Numbered from the stretch's first letter, positions 1 to 6,093 are shown. The stretch: DNA of 7,142 nucleotides from JASMHC01 sp964453855 (GCA_964453855.1 CAYVRN010000099.1:1-7142), one strand, 5' to 3'. Program-made: numbers and translations. Notes: a model not told the origin generated them from the letters alone.

Positions 1-268
1 GCGACCGACGGGCAATAAGCAGCGCAATCACCCGTTGAGCAACTAATGCTGCCAATGCCATTGAATAAATAAGGTCTGCCAGAAGAACGATTCGAAGTGC
101 TGGCGAGTTACTGCTTTGCCCCAATGGACCCAGGACCAAAAACGTGGCAATTGCCAACAAAGGGCCAAGCACAGCAATTATTATTGTCGCCATGACCCCT
201 AGCCGCTTTTGAAAGCGCAGGCGGATCCATTTTTGTTTGTTACGCGACGGCGCAGCTAATTGGGTCAT
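1..268 (-). CDS. ntrY: NtrY nitrogen-regulation sensor histidine kinase, N-terminal fragment (runs off left edge)
   Basis: Only the first 89 codons are present, read from ATG at 268 to the left edge. The translated segment starts with a basic stretch (residues 9-22, rich in R/K plus W14). A hydrophobic helix follows at about residues 24-46, ending in the LVLGPLG turn, and a second at about 58-85, ending in an RR pair. This pattern of a basic N-terminus and two closely spaced membrane helices, with the phrase GPLLAIATFLVLGPL, matches the start of alphaproteobacterial NtrY, a membrane kinase that pairs with NtrX. The position directly downstream of ntrC fits the usual ntrB-ntrC-ntrY-ntrX order. 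The PAS, HAMP and kinase domains lie outside the window, so kinase activity cannot be judged. No strong ribosome binding site precedes ATG 268. An alternative start at Met26 would remove the basic leader and is less likely. Confidence 0.85.
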   Translation of the reverse strand, partial: MTQLAAPSRNKQKWIRLRFQKRLGVMATIIIAVLGPLLAIATFLVLGPLGQSSNSPALRIVLLADLIYSMALAALVAQRVIALLIARRS

Positions 269-346
269 TCAGGTCAACGCAACTTAAAGGCATTCAACTT
301 GTAGAGTGCCAAAGAGTTGCGGGTTTGTCACGCATCTGTTGCGGTT
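269..346 (-). other. ntrC-ntrY intergenic gap, no terminator seen
   Basis: A 78-bp gap separates the ntrC stop from the ntrY start, much longer than the other junctions of this operon. I see no hairpin followed by a T-run, so read-through from ntrC is plausible. The heptamer GTTGCGG occurs twice (316-322 and 338-344), 22 bp apart, and CAACTT also occurs twice (280-285 and 295-300). These could be chance or a weak binding or promoter region for ntrY. I cannot assign a promoter with confidence. Confidence 0.4.
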
Positions 347-1711
347 TTACATCAGTTTTCGCCTGCGAGTGACTTCAATCCCAAGCTCTGAGATCTTTTT
401 GCGCAACGTGTTTCTGTTTATTCCCAATAGATCGGCACATTTTGCTTGATTACCGCTTGTGGCATCCAGCGAAATTTCGATCAGTGGCACCTCAATCTCG
501 GCAAGGATCCTCTGATAAAGGCCTGGTGGTGGAAGGTCTCCCCCGTGAAGATCGAAATATCTCTGAATGTGGTTTCCGACCGAGTCGGATAGCTTCCCCT
601 GCCCGCCGCCGTCCAAGAGTTGTTTAACAGCCGGTTGGTTGGAAAGGATAGTGTCGACCTCGGCCCGCGAAATAACCGGCTCGCGTGCGGTCGTTGAAAG
701 CCTCACGGCCACATTTTCCAGCTGCCTGACATTGCCCGGCCAACTGTAGCGGCGCAGAAGCGTCATTGCATCCTCTGATATCTTGAAAGAACCACGACCA
801 TCAGCTTCGCGTTGTGCCATGAAGCTTTTGACCAAAAGCGGGATGTCATCGACCCTCTCGCGCAAACTAGGAACAGAAAGGCTAATTCCGCTGACACGGT
901 AGTATAGGTCTTCTCTGAAACTTCCCTGCTCCATTGCTGCGCCTAAATCTGACTGGGTTATTGCCAAAAAACGCGGTGAATATTCACCAATACCGTCAAA
1001 CATACGTACAACACGACCTTGAGCTTCAAGGCTCAGATCGCCAATCTCATCCAACAAAAGTGTGCCACCTTTGACGCGCGCCAGAACTTTCGCAGGCCCT
1101 TCGATGGTTTCCAGGTCCTCAAGATTAACCGTCACAAAAGGCAAGGTTCGTCGGTCGGAAAGATCATGGATCGTTTTGGCAATCAACGACTTGCCTGTAC
1201 CGCTTTCTCCGTGAATCAGAACTGGCAGATCAGAATTCACGATGTTTGCAACAGTTCGATACAGATTTTGCATAGCCGGTGTTTTGCCAATAAGCGGCAG
1301 TTCCTCCGGCGCGGCCACGTGTTCTTCCTTTGAAGGTCTATTTGACACACGCCGCTTCAAAGCGCGTGATACGCGCTGCATTAAATCAGGCAAATCAAAT
1401 GGCTTTGGCAGATAGTCGAACGCCTCGGCTTCCTTGGCCTGAATTGCCGTCATAATCGTGTTTTGTGCGGAAATAATGATCACGGGTAAGGTTGGCCGCA
1501 GCTCGTGAATGCGAGGCAGCATTTCCAATCCGTTTCCGTCGGGCATCATAACGTCGGAAACGACAGCGTCGCCTCTACCCTCTTCAACCCATCGCATGAG
1601 TGTCGTCAGCGACGATGTTGCGTGTACCTTACATCCTGCTCTAGTTAGTGCTTGGGTAAGTACTGTGCGAATTGTGCGGTCATCATCGGCGACAAGTACG
1701 GTTCCGTCCAT
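347..1711 (-). CDS. ntrC: NtrC nitrogen response regulator of the GAFTGA-less (sigma-54-independent) type
   Basis: This 454-residue protein has three domains. The receiver (about 1-120) has the acidic pocket D9-D11, phospho-acceptor D53, S81 and K103 in a YLPKPFDL motif. The AAA+ domain (about 138-360) has Walker A GESGTGKS (168-175), Walker B GGTLLLDEIGDL (215-226) and the arginine-finger segment FREDLYYR (265-272). The C-terminal Fis-type helix-turn-helix (about 415-447) contains LLGINRNTLRKK. Between VN (195-196) and Walker B there are only 18 residues, against about 36 in enteric NtrC as I recall it, and the GAFTGA loop is absent. The pre-sensor-I loop around 244-250 is also about ten residues short. 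The reading frame is continuous, so this is not a frameshift. R. capsulatus NtrC likewise lacks GAFTGA and activates with housekeeping RNA polymerase, so I infer the same here. ATG 1711 follows AAGGAG at 1721-1726 and lies 6 bp after ntrB, indicating co-transcription. Confidence 0.96.
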   Translation of the reverse strand: MDGTVLVADDDRTIRTVLTQALTRAGCKVHATSSLTTLMRWVEEGRGDAVVSDVMMPDGNGLEMLPRIHELRPTLPVIIISAQNTIMTAIQAKEAEAFDYLPKPFDLPDLMQRVSRALKRRVSNRPSKEEHVAAPEELPLIGKTPAMQNLYRTVANIVNSDLPVLIHGESGTGKSLIAKTIHDLSDRRTLPFVTVNLEDLETIEGPAKVLARVKGGTLLLDEIGDLSLEAQGRVVRMFDGIGEYSPRFLAITQSDLGAAMEQGSFREDLYYRVSGISLSVPSLRERVDDIPLLVKSFMAQREADGRGSFKISEDAMTLLRRYSWPGNVRQLENVAVRLSTTAREPVISRAEVDTILSNQPAVKQLLDGGGQGKLSDSVGNHIQRYFDLHGGDLPPPGLYQRILAEIEVPLIEISLDATSGNQAKCADLLGINRNTLRKKISELGIEVTRRRKLM

Positions 1712-1717
1712 TGGTGT

Positions 1718-2785
1718 TTACTCCTTTGTCCGGGGGGCAACGGGAAGGGAAATTCTAAAAACGGTTCTTCCAGGCACAGACTCTACACCAACCCAGCCGC
1801 CGTGATCAGCAATGATTTTACTGACTAGAGCAAGCCCCAAGCCGGTTCCGTTTTCCCGTCCAGAAATGAATGGATCGAAAATATCGGTAGCGATGTCTTC
1901 AGGTAATCCGGGGCCATCGTCCTGAATTTCGATCTGAAGGGGTAAAGCGTTTCCACTGCCATCACTTCGGCGCAGACGAAGAGAATGCTCGTAAAAGGTA
2001 CGCAATCTAATCTCGCCATTTCTGCCATCCGATGCTTCACATGCATTCTTGATCAAGTTGAGCATAACCTGCAGCAACTGATCCGCATCGCAATAAGCGT
2101 ACGGCAGCGATGGGTCGTAATCTTCGACAAAGCGGATATGGGCCCCAAAACTGACCGCTGCAGATTTGCGGGCACGATCAAGAACATCATGGATATTCAC
2201 AGCGTTTTTCTCAGGGGGGCGCAGGTTGCCGAATTGTTCGACCTGTTCGAGTAGTTTCACGATCCGTCGTGTTTCAGCAACGATCAAATCAGTTAGCTCA
2301 AGATCTTCTTGAGGTAAGCTCATAGACAGCAGTTGTGCGGCGCCCGTTATTCCTGCCAGCGGATTCTTGATTTCGTGAGCCAGCATTTCAGCCATGCCAA
2401 TCGCTGATTTGGCGGCCGAATTAGACGAACCTCTTGTACCCAACCGCCCCGAAAACTCTCGCGGCTGAATCAGGATTAGCATAGAGCCCGCTTCGCTTTC
2501 GAAAGGGGCGATCTGGATATTGCACTGGAGCGGAGCACGATTGCCGCTACCGACGTCGACATCGTTTACATATAGCGAGGATTGGTTGCGTCGGCACCTT
2601 TCAAAAGCTTCCTCAAGCGGGGCGTTAACGGCCACTTTATCCCACAAAGGTGCGCCGCTCATGGAACGAGAGGACGCATTGAAGAACCCTTCTGCGGCGG
2701 GATTGATCGCCTGGATTTCATCCTTGTCGTTCACCAGAAGAACGGGAATTGGCAGAGATGCCCAAAGTTGTTCGGTATTCATCAT
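1718..2785 (-). CDS. ntrB: NtrB nitrogen-regulation sensor histidine kinase/phosphatase
   Basis: This is a 355-residue cytoplasmic kinase with no membrane segment. A PAS-like sensor domain covers about residues 5-110 (starting LPIPVLLVNDKDEIQAINPAAE). The dimerisation and phosphotransfer domain carries the H-box motif HEIKNPLAG with H137 as the phospho-acceptor. The ATPase domain shows the N-box NLIKNACEA (243-251), G1 box DDGPGL (289-294), F-box DIFDPFISG and G2 box NGTGLGLALV (312-321). In the known family, NtrB phosphorylates NtrC under nitrogen limitation and, bound to PII protein, dephosphorylates it under nitrogen excess. All key catalytic residues are visible, so it should be active. 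ATG 2785 overlaps the dusB stop as ATGA and is preceded by AAGGA at 2792-2796. A second ATG follows directly (Met2) and could also be used. Confidence 0.97.
   Translation of the reverse strand: MMNTEQLWASLPIPVLLVNDKDEIQAINPAAEGFFNASSRSMSGAPLWDKVAVNAPLEEAFERCRRNQSSLYVNDVDVGSGNRAPLQCNIQIAPFESEAGSMLILIQPREFSGRLGTRGSSNSAAKSAIGMAEMLAHEIKNPLAGITGAAQLLSMSLPQEDLELTDLIVAETRRIVKLLEQVEQFGNLRPPEKNAVNIHDVLDRARKSAAVSFGAHIRFVEDYDPSLPYAYCDADQLLQVMLNLIKNACEASDGRNGEIRLRTFYEHSLRLRRSDGSGNALPLQIEIQDDGPGLPEDIATDIFDPFISGRENGTGLGLALVSKIIADHGGWVGVESVPGRTVFRISLPVAPRTKE
1721..1726 (-). promoter_or_regulatory. Shine-Dalgarno site of ntrC inside the end of ntrB
   Basis: On the minus strand the bases read AAGGAG, 9 bases before ATG 1711. 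The same bases encode the last two residues of NtrB (Lys-Glu), so ribosomes finishing ntrB pass directly over the ntrC start signal. This supports the chosen ntrC start and translational coupling of sensor and regulator. Confidence 0.75.
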
Positions 2786-3765
2786 GCGACATCCTTGTGA
2801 GAGGCATAGAACAAAGTTTCGAGCAAATGCATCACTTGGTCGGGGCTTGTCTCAGTTAGGATTCGCCTACGAAAGGTAACGTCGGTGCCAGCGTAGTCCA
2901 TGTACCAACCCAAGTGCTTCCTAGCGACGCGATTTCCAAGAGTCGGACCATAAAACGCGATCATTGATTGATAGTGCCGGATGACCAGATCAGTAAGGTC
3001 GCCGCCCATTGGGATTTGTGGCGCAGGTGTTCCGAATAGGTCATGAGAAATTTGAGCGATTTGCCAAGGTCGTCCTTGCGCACCACGCCCCACCATGACG
3101 CCATCCGCTCCTGATTGTGACAGCGCAGCTTTTGCTGTGACCGAATCCACAATGTCACCATTTGCAATGACCGGGATCGTAACGTCTTCCTTGATCGACC
3201 GAATTGCACGCCAGTCGGCCTTCCCTTTGTAAAACTGACATCGGGTCCGGCCATGGATGGTTATCATTTGAATACCGGCGTTCTCGGCCCGCTTGGCCAA
3301 AACCGAGGCATTCAAATATGTGTCATCCCACCCAAGACGGGTCTTCAGCGTCACAGGAATAGAAACTTCGTCTACAACAGCTTCTATTAAGGAAATTGCG
3401 TGATCTAGGTCTTTCATCAGTGCCGAACCGGACAACCCGTTGGTCACTTTTTTAGCGGGGCAGCCCATGTTGATATCGATTATGCGGGCGCCGTTATCTT
3501 CGACCACTCGCGCGGCTTTGCGCATCCATTCGGCTTCACGACCCGCCAATTGAACCGAGGTATTTTCGACACCAAACCCCAACTCCGCCTTTTCACGCAC
3601 GCCCGGTTTTGACTGAACCATTTCCTGACTTGCGACCATTTCGCTGACCACAAGTCCCGCACCGAATTCGCTGACCAACGTCCGAAACGGAAGGTCCGTG
3701 ATTCCAGCGAGCGGGGCCAGAAAAACGGGCGAGGCAACGTGGACTGAACCTATTTGAAGCGGCAT
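2782..3765 (-). CDS. dusB: tRNA-dihydrouridine synthase DusB (NifR3 family)
   Basis: This 327-residue flavoenzyme reduces uridine to dihydrouridine in the tRNA D-loop using FMN and NADPH. The TIM-barrel N-terminus shows the FMN-binding stretch LAPLAGITDLPFR (16-28). Catalytic Cys102 lies in DINMGCPAKKV (97-107). Further on come KTRLGWD, HGRTRCQFYKG, VIANGDI and GRGAQGRPW, all typical of Dus/NifR3 proteins, and the length is normal. I chose ATG 3765 (MPLQIG) because homologues start close to this motif and GGTGA lies 7 bases upstream. The frame stays open to ATG 3849, but the extra 28 residues look non-homologous and would begin inside the inverted repeat. As the first gene of the operon with ntrB and ntrC, as in R. 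capsulatus nifR3-ntrB-ntrC, its promoter probably lies between 3766 and 3935. A direct role for DusB in nitrogen control is not shown by the sequence. Confidence 0.95.
   Translation of the reverse strand: MPLQIGSVHVASPVFLAPLAGITDLPFRTLVSEFGAGLVVSEMVASQEMVQSKPGVREKAELGFGVENTSVQLAGREAEWMRKAARVVEDNGARIIDINMGCPAKKVTNGLSGSALMKDLDHAISLIEAVVDEVSIPVTLKTRLGWDDTYLNASVLAKRAENAGIQMITIHGRTRCQFYKGKADWRAIRSIKEDVTIPVIANGDIVDSVTAKAALSQSGADGVMVGRGAQGRPWQIAQISHDLFGTPAPQIPMGGDLTDLVIRHYQSMIAFYGPTLGNRVARKHLGWYMDYAGTDVTFRRRILTETSPDQVMHLLETLFYASHKDVA
2792..2796 (-). promoter_or_regulatory. Shine-Dalgarno site of ntrB inside dusB
   Basis: AAGGA on the minus strand sits 6 bases before ATG 2785, inside the last codons of dusB. 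Together with the ATGA stop/start overlap it supports ATG 2785 as the ntrB start and suggests re-initiation by ribosomes that have just finished dusB. Confidence 0.7.
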
Positions 3766-3772
3766 ACGATTT

Positions 3773-3777
3773 TCACC
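3773..3777 (-). promoter_or_regulatory. Shine-Dalgarno site that decides the dusB start
   Basis: On the minus strand GGTGA lies 7 bases before ATG 3765. No comparable site precedes the further-upstream in-frame ATG at 3849, so this favours the shorter, family-typical DusB. Confidence 0.6.
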
Positions 3778-3830
3778 AATTTTCTTGCTACTTAATTGAG
3801 CAATAGGCGCGGAGCAAGAAATCAAAGGCC

Positions 3831-3866
3831 AATATTTAATCAAAATCACTCATCTGATTAAATATT
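3831..3866. repeat. Perfect 12-bp inverted repeat with 12-bp spacer, candidate operator
   Basis: The left arm AATATTTAATCA (3831-3842) and right arm TGATTAAATATT (3855-3866) are exact reverse complements, separated by 12 bases (3843-3854). The arms are 24 bp centre to centre, close to two helical turns. The repeat centre (3848.5) is 83 bp from dusB ATG and 87 bp from ispDF ATG. It could be an operator for a dimeric or tetrameric regulator serving both operons, or a hairpin in a transcript leader. There is no T-run after either arm, so it is not a typical terminator. The symmetry is seen directly; the operator role is inferred. Confidence 0.7.
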
Positions 3867-3935
3867 CAGCATTTAGTTCCGATTGCGCCCTTTGAGGTGA
3901 ACACATAAACACTAGTAAACGATCAGAGACAGTAG

Positions 3936-5066
3936 ATGACGACAGCAGCAATCATAGTTGCCGCAGGGCGCGGAAGAAGGGCCGGAGGAGGACTTCCGAA
4001 GCAATGGAGGACCGTATCAGGACGCCGTGTTGCTGACTGGACGATTGATGCGTTTCGAGCCTCACCACACGTTGATCAGATAGTTTTAGTGGTTCATCCG
4101 GATGATGCCGAACAGTACCAATCAATCGACAACCTGCGCATAGCTTTGGGCGGAGCCACTCGGGACGAATCCGTCAGGAATGGGTTAGAGGCGTTGGCAA
4201 ATAGCGCTTGCGATAAAGTGCTTATTCATGACGTGGCGCGCCCATGTGTATCCGGGGATATCATCTTAGACGTCGTCCGTGCTTTGGACGACAGCATCGG
4301 AGCGGCTCCCGCGCTCGCAGTCACTGATGCACTTTGGACAGGTAAAAGCGACCGCGTTTCAGGGCTGCAGGATAGAAGCCATTTGTATCGCGCGCAAACG
4401 CCCCAAGGGTTTAGATATGCGGATATCCTACGCGCGCACCGAGATAGCAAAAGCCCCGCAAGCGATGATGTAGAAATAGCTCTGCGTGCAGGGCTTGACG
4501 TTACGATCGTCGAGGGGCACGAGAACAATCTAAAAATTACCACCCCTGAAGATTTCGAACGGGCTGGGAAAATCCTCGGAGGCGGCATGGATATACGTTT
4601 GGGCAATGGCTACGACGTTCACAGATTTGGCGATGGCGACCACGTCATTTTGTGCGGTGTGAAAATTCCGCATGATCGCGGACTTCAGGGCCATTCTGAT
4701 GCGGATGTGGGCATGCATGCCGTAACGGATGCCCTTTACGGTGCCATGGCCGAGGGAGATATTGGGCGCCACTTCCCTCCGTCTGATCCAAAGTGGAAAG
4801 GGGCAGACAGCCAGATATTCCTGCGCCACGCGGTGGAAATGGCCGTCTCAAAAGGGTTTAAGATTTCAAACATCGATTGCACGCTTATTTGCGAAAATCC
4901 CAAAATCGGACCCCATTCCGCTGCGATGCAATCACGGATGGGGGAAATTATGGGGCTTCAAACCGATCGCGTTTCGATCAAAGCGACAACAAGCGAGCGT
5001 TTGGGGTTCACGGGACGCAAAGAAGGAATCGCGGCGATCGCCACTGCGACTTTGGTGAAAGAATGA
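3936..5066 (+). CDS. ispDF: Bifunctional IspD-IspF enzyme of the MEP isoprenoid pathway
   Basis: This 376-residue fusion catalyses two non-consecutive steps of the methylerythritol phosphate pathway. The IspD half (about 1-217) transfers CMP to 2-C-methyl-D-erythritol 4-phosphate. It shows the nucleotide-binding start IIVAAGRGRRAGGGLPKQW with K22, HDVARP (98-103), RAQTPQGF (R152) and K200 in NNLKITTPEDF. The IspF half (218-376) forms the cyclic diphosphate. Its metal ligands D227 and H229 (YDVHRF) and H261 (SDADVGMHA) are all present, with NIDCTLICENPKIGPH and KATTSERLGFTGRKEG near the end. Such fusions are common in alphaproteobacteria. The junction is almost without linker: IspF begins at Met218, right after a GGG run. 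The ribosome binding site before ATG 3936 is weak (AGAGACAG region). The stop overlaps the pgpA start (ATGA), and the gene is probably first in its operon. Confidence 0.96.
   Translation: MTTAAIIVAAGRGRRAGGGLPKQWRTVSGRRVADWTIDAFRASPHVDQIVLVVHPDDAEQYQSIDNLRIALGGATRDESVRNGLEALANSACDKVLIHDVARPCVSGDIILDVVRALDDSIGAAPALAVTDALWTGKSDRVSGLQDRSHLYRAQTPQGFRYADILRAHRDSKSPASDDVEIALRAGLDVTIVEGHENNLKITTPEDFERAGKILGGGMDIRLGNGYDVHRFGDGDHVILCGVKIPHDRGLQGHSDADVGMHAVTDALYGAMAEGDIGRHFPPSDPKWKGADSQIFLRHAVEMAVSKGFKISNIDCTLICENPKIGPHSAAMQSRMGEIMGLQTDRVSIKATTSERLGFTGRKEGIAAIATATLVKE
4578..4589 (+). promoter_or_regulatory. Candidate internal translation start for a separate IspF chain
   Basis: GGAGG at 4578-4582 precedes the in-frame ATG 4587 by 4 bases, and this ATG encodes exactly the first residue of the IspF domain (Met218 of the fusion). 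It may be a relic of the unfused gene pair or an active start yielding some free IspF trimer. The spacing is short and the Gly-Gly codons could create GGAGG by chance, so this is only a candidate. Confidence 0.3.
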
Positions 5067-5551
5067 GTAAAATAATCGCAACGGTGTTCGGCATAGGATA
5101 TTTGCGCCCTGCCCCCGGCACATGGGGATCTCTTGCGGCATTGCCAATATTTTGGGCATTGCATCAACTAGGCGGTCCAATTCTAACAGTGATAGCCACG
5201 ATCGCTGTATTCTTTGTGGGATGGTGGGCCACGAAGGCAATGACAGCGGGAAGCGCAAATCACGATCCATCGGAAATCGTGATCGATGAGGTGGCAGGCC
5301 AGTGGATGGCTCTTTTGCCAATCTCTATCGGAGCGGCCGCCGCAGGCAGCGATGTGTTGGCCCTTTATCCTGGCTGGATTGCTGCATTTGTTCTGTTTCG
5401 CCTGTTTGATATCTGGAAACCCGGGCCGGTCGGCTGGGCAGACCGCCGAGACGATGCATTCGGAGTTATGATGGATGACGTAATTGCCGGCTTTTTGGCG
5501 GGCGTTGGCGTTGTGGCGCTTGCAGGCCTTTCTCATGGACTACTGATGTGA
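5063..5551 (+). CDS. pgpA: Phosphatidylglycerophosphatase A
   Basis: This 162-residue inner-membrane lipid phosphatase removes phosphate from phosphatidylglycerophosphate to give phosphatidylglycerol. Family motifs are clear: the N-terminal FGIGYLRPAPGTWGS (9-23), the acidic active-site region NHDPSEIVIDEVAGQW (66-81), and RLFDIWKPGPVGWADR (113-128) followed by DDAFGVMMDDVIAG. Hydrophobic segments lie at about 24-56, 82-95, 98-115 and 139-160, consistent with a membrane protein. The start is ATG 5063, overlapping the ispDF stop by ATGA, with GGTGA just upstream. The frame is open further to the left (from 4877), but that part lies inside ispDF and carries no PgpA motif. The overlaps on both sides indicate one transcript with ispDF and cinA. 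Confidence 0.94.
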   Translation: MSKIIATVFGIGYLRPAPGTWGSLAALPIFWALHQLGGPILTVIATIAVFFVGWWATKAMTAGSANHDPSEIVIDEVAGQWMALLPISIGAAAAGSDVLALYPGWIAAFVLFRLFDIWKPGPVGWADRRDDAFGVMMDDVIAGFLAGVGVVALAGLSHGLLM

Positions 5552-6033
5552 CCACTAAACCCGAACAGTTGTTGGAAATAGCGCGTAGCCGCGGTGTTTT
5601 AATCGCAACTGCTGAAAGCTGTACGGCTGGCATGATCTCGGCTGCGATAACGGATATTGCTGGCTCGTCAGACATTTTTGACCGTGGATTTGTGACCTAC
5701 TCCAACGATGCAAAAATTAGAATGCTGAGCGTCTCACCTAAAACCTTAGAAGATTTTGGGGCCGTGTCCGAGGAAATCGCCAAAGAGATGGCCATGGGCG
5801 CTTTGGAAAAATCAAGCGCTAATCTGGCTATTTCGGTGACCGGAATTGCTGGTCCGGGAGGCTCTGAATTCAAACCCGAGGGGCGAGTGTGTTTTGGCGT
5901 GGCTTTGAAGGGCGAACCGCCAAGAACAGAAACCGTCGAGTTCGGTGCAATTGGACGGGCGAATGTGCGACAGAAATCAGTGGGCCACGCACTTTCGTTA
6001 CTTCTTCACGCAATTTCAAAGTCTGGCGTATAA
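5548..6033 (+). CDS. cinA: CinA C-terminal-domain protein, nicotinamide-nucleotide amidohydrolase (PncC type)
   Basis: This 161-residue protein matches the stand-alone CinA C-terminal domain, which deamidates nicotinamide mononucleotide to nicotinate mononucleotide in pyridine nucleotide recycling. Visible motifs are ATAESCTAGM (20-29, with S24 the likely catalytic serine), GFVTYSNDAKIRML (47-60, with K56 the likely catalytic lysine), AVSEEIAKEMA (72-82) and the loop SVTGIAGPGGSEFKPEG (96-112). The N-terminal molybdopterin-binding-like domain of full-length CinA is absent, so this is the short PncC form. The start is GTG 5548, which overlaps the pgpA stop as GTGA. The ATG two bases earlier is the last codon of pgpA, in a different frame. 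It is probably the last gene of the ispDF operon. The enzymatic role is from family knowledge; an alternative symbol is pncC. Confidence 0.92.
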   Translation: MTTKPEQLLEIARSRGVLIATAESCTAGMISAAITDIAGSSDIFDRGFVTYSNDAKIRMLSVSPKTLEDFGAVSEEIAKEMAMGALEKSSANLAISVTGIAGPGGSEFKPEGRVCFGVALKGEPPRTETVEFGAIGRANVRQKSVGHALSLLLHAISKSGV

Positions 6034-6077
6034 TTAATCACAGCCGAAGTGGTGCGATTAAATTTTATGCATTTTCC

Positions 6078-6093
6078 AAAAAGACGTCTTTTT
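6078..6093. repeat. Perfect 16-bp palindrome upstream of amt
   Basis: AAAAAGACGTCTTTTT is a perfect palindrome centred between 6085 and 6086, 45 bp after cinA and 90 bp before amt. As RNA it could fold into a 6-bp, mostly A-U stem with an ACGT loop, and T continues to 6094, so it could act as a weak bidirectional terminator for the ispDF-pgpA-cinA operon. Alternatively it may be a protein-binding site for amt control. The sequence does not decide between these. Confidence 0.5.

Larger units (their letters stand above)
3766..3935. promoter_or_regulatory. Divergent dusB/ispDF intergenic regulatory region
   Basis: This 170-bp non-coding stretch must carry the promoters of both the dusB-ntrB-ntrC operon (leftward) and the ispDF-pgpA-cinA operon (rightward). 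It is AT-rich compared with the flanking genes, especially 3771-3800 and 3830-3880. Its one clear structure is the inverted repeat at 3831-3866, nearly centred between the two start codons. GAGGTGA at 3894-3900 resembles a ribosome binding site, but the in-frame GTG there meets a stop three codons later, so it does not start a longer IspDF. I could not identify convincing -35/-10 pairs in either direction. Confidence 0.7.

Noticed and set aside
1070..1123. Frameshift or damaged gene as explanation for the short NtrC ATPase domain
   Set aside because: The frame is open throughout, flanking motifs are intact on both sides in the same frame, and the same loop is known to be absent in R. capsulatus NtrC.
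1019..1333. Plus-strand open frame of about 100 codons opposite ntrC
   Set aside because: It lies antisense within the conserved AAA+ region of ntrC, shows no recognisable motif, and is expected as a shadow of the real gene.
3766..3849. 28-residue N-terminal extension of DusB from ATG 3849
   Set aside because: The extension has no DusB motif, would begin inside the inverted-repeat spacer and lacks a ribosome binding site. ATG 3765 has GGTGA 7 bases upstream and matches family length.
3836..3861. CtrA-type TTAA-N7-TTAA site
   Set aside because: The two TTAA elements are separated by 18 bases rather than 7, so the CtrA pattern is not met.
4877..5062. 62-residue N-terminal extension of PgpA
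   Set aside because: It lies wholly inside ispDF in another frame, and PgpA motifs start only after ATG 5063, which forms a 4-bp overlap with the ispDF stop.
6050..6056. Enteric NtrC half-site TGGTGCG
   Set aside because: The opposite half expected at 6040-6046 matches TGCACCA at only two of seven positions, and alphaproteobacterial NtrC sites need not follow the enteric consensus.
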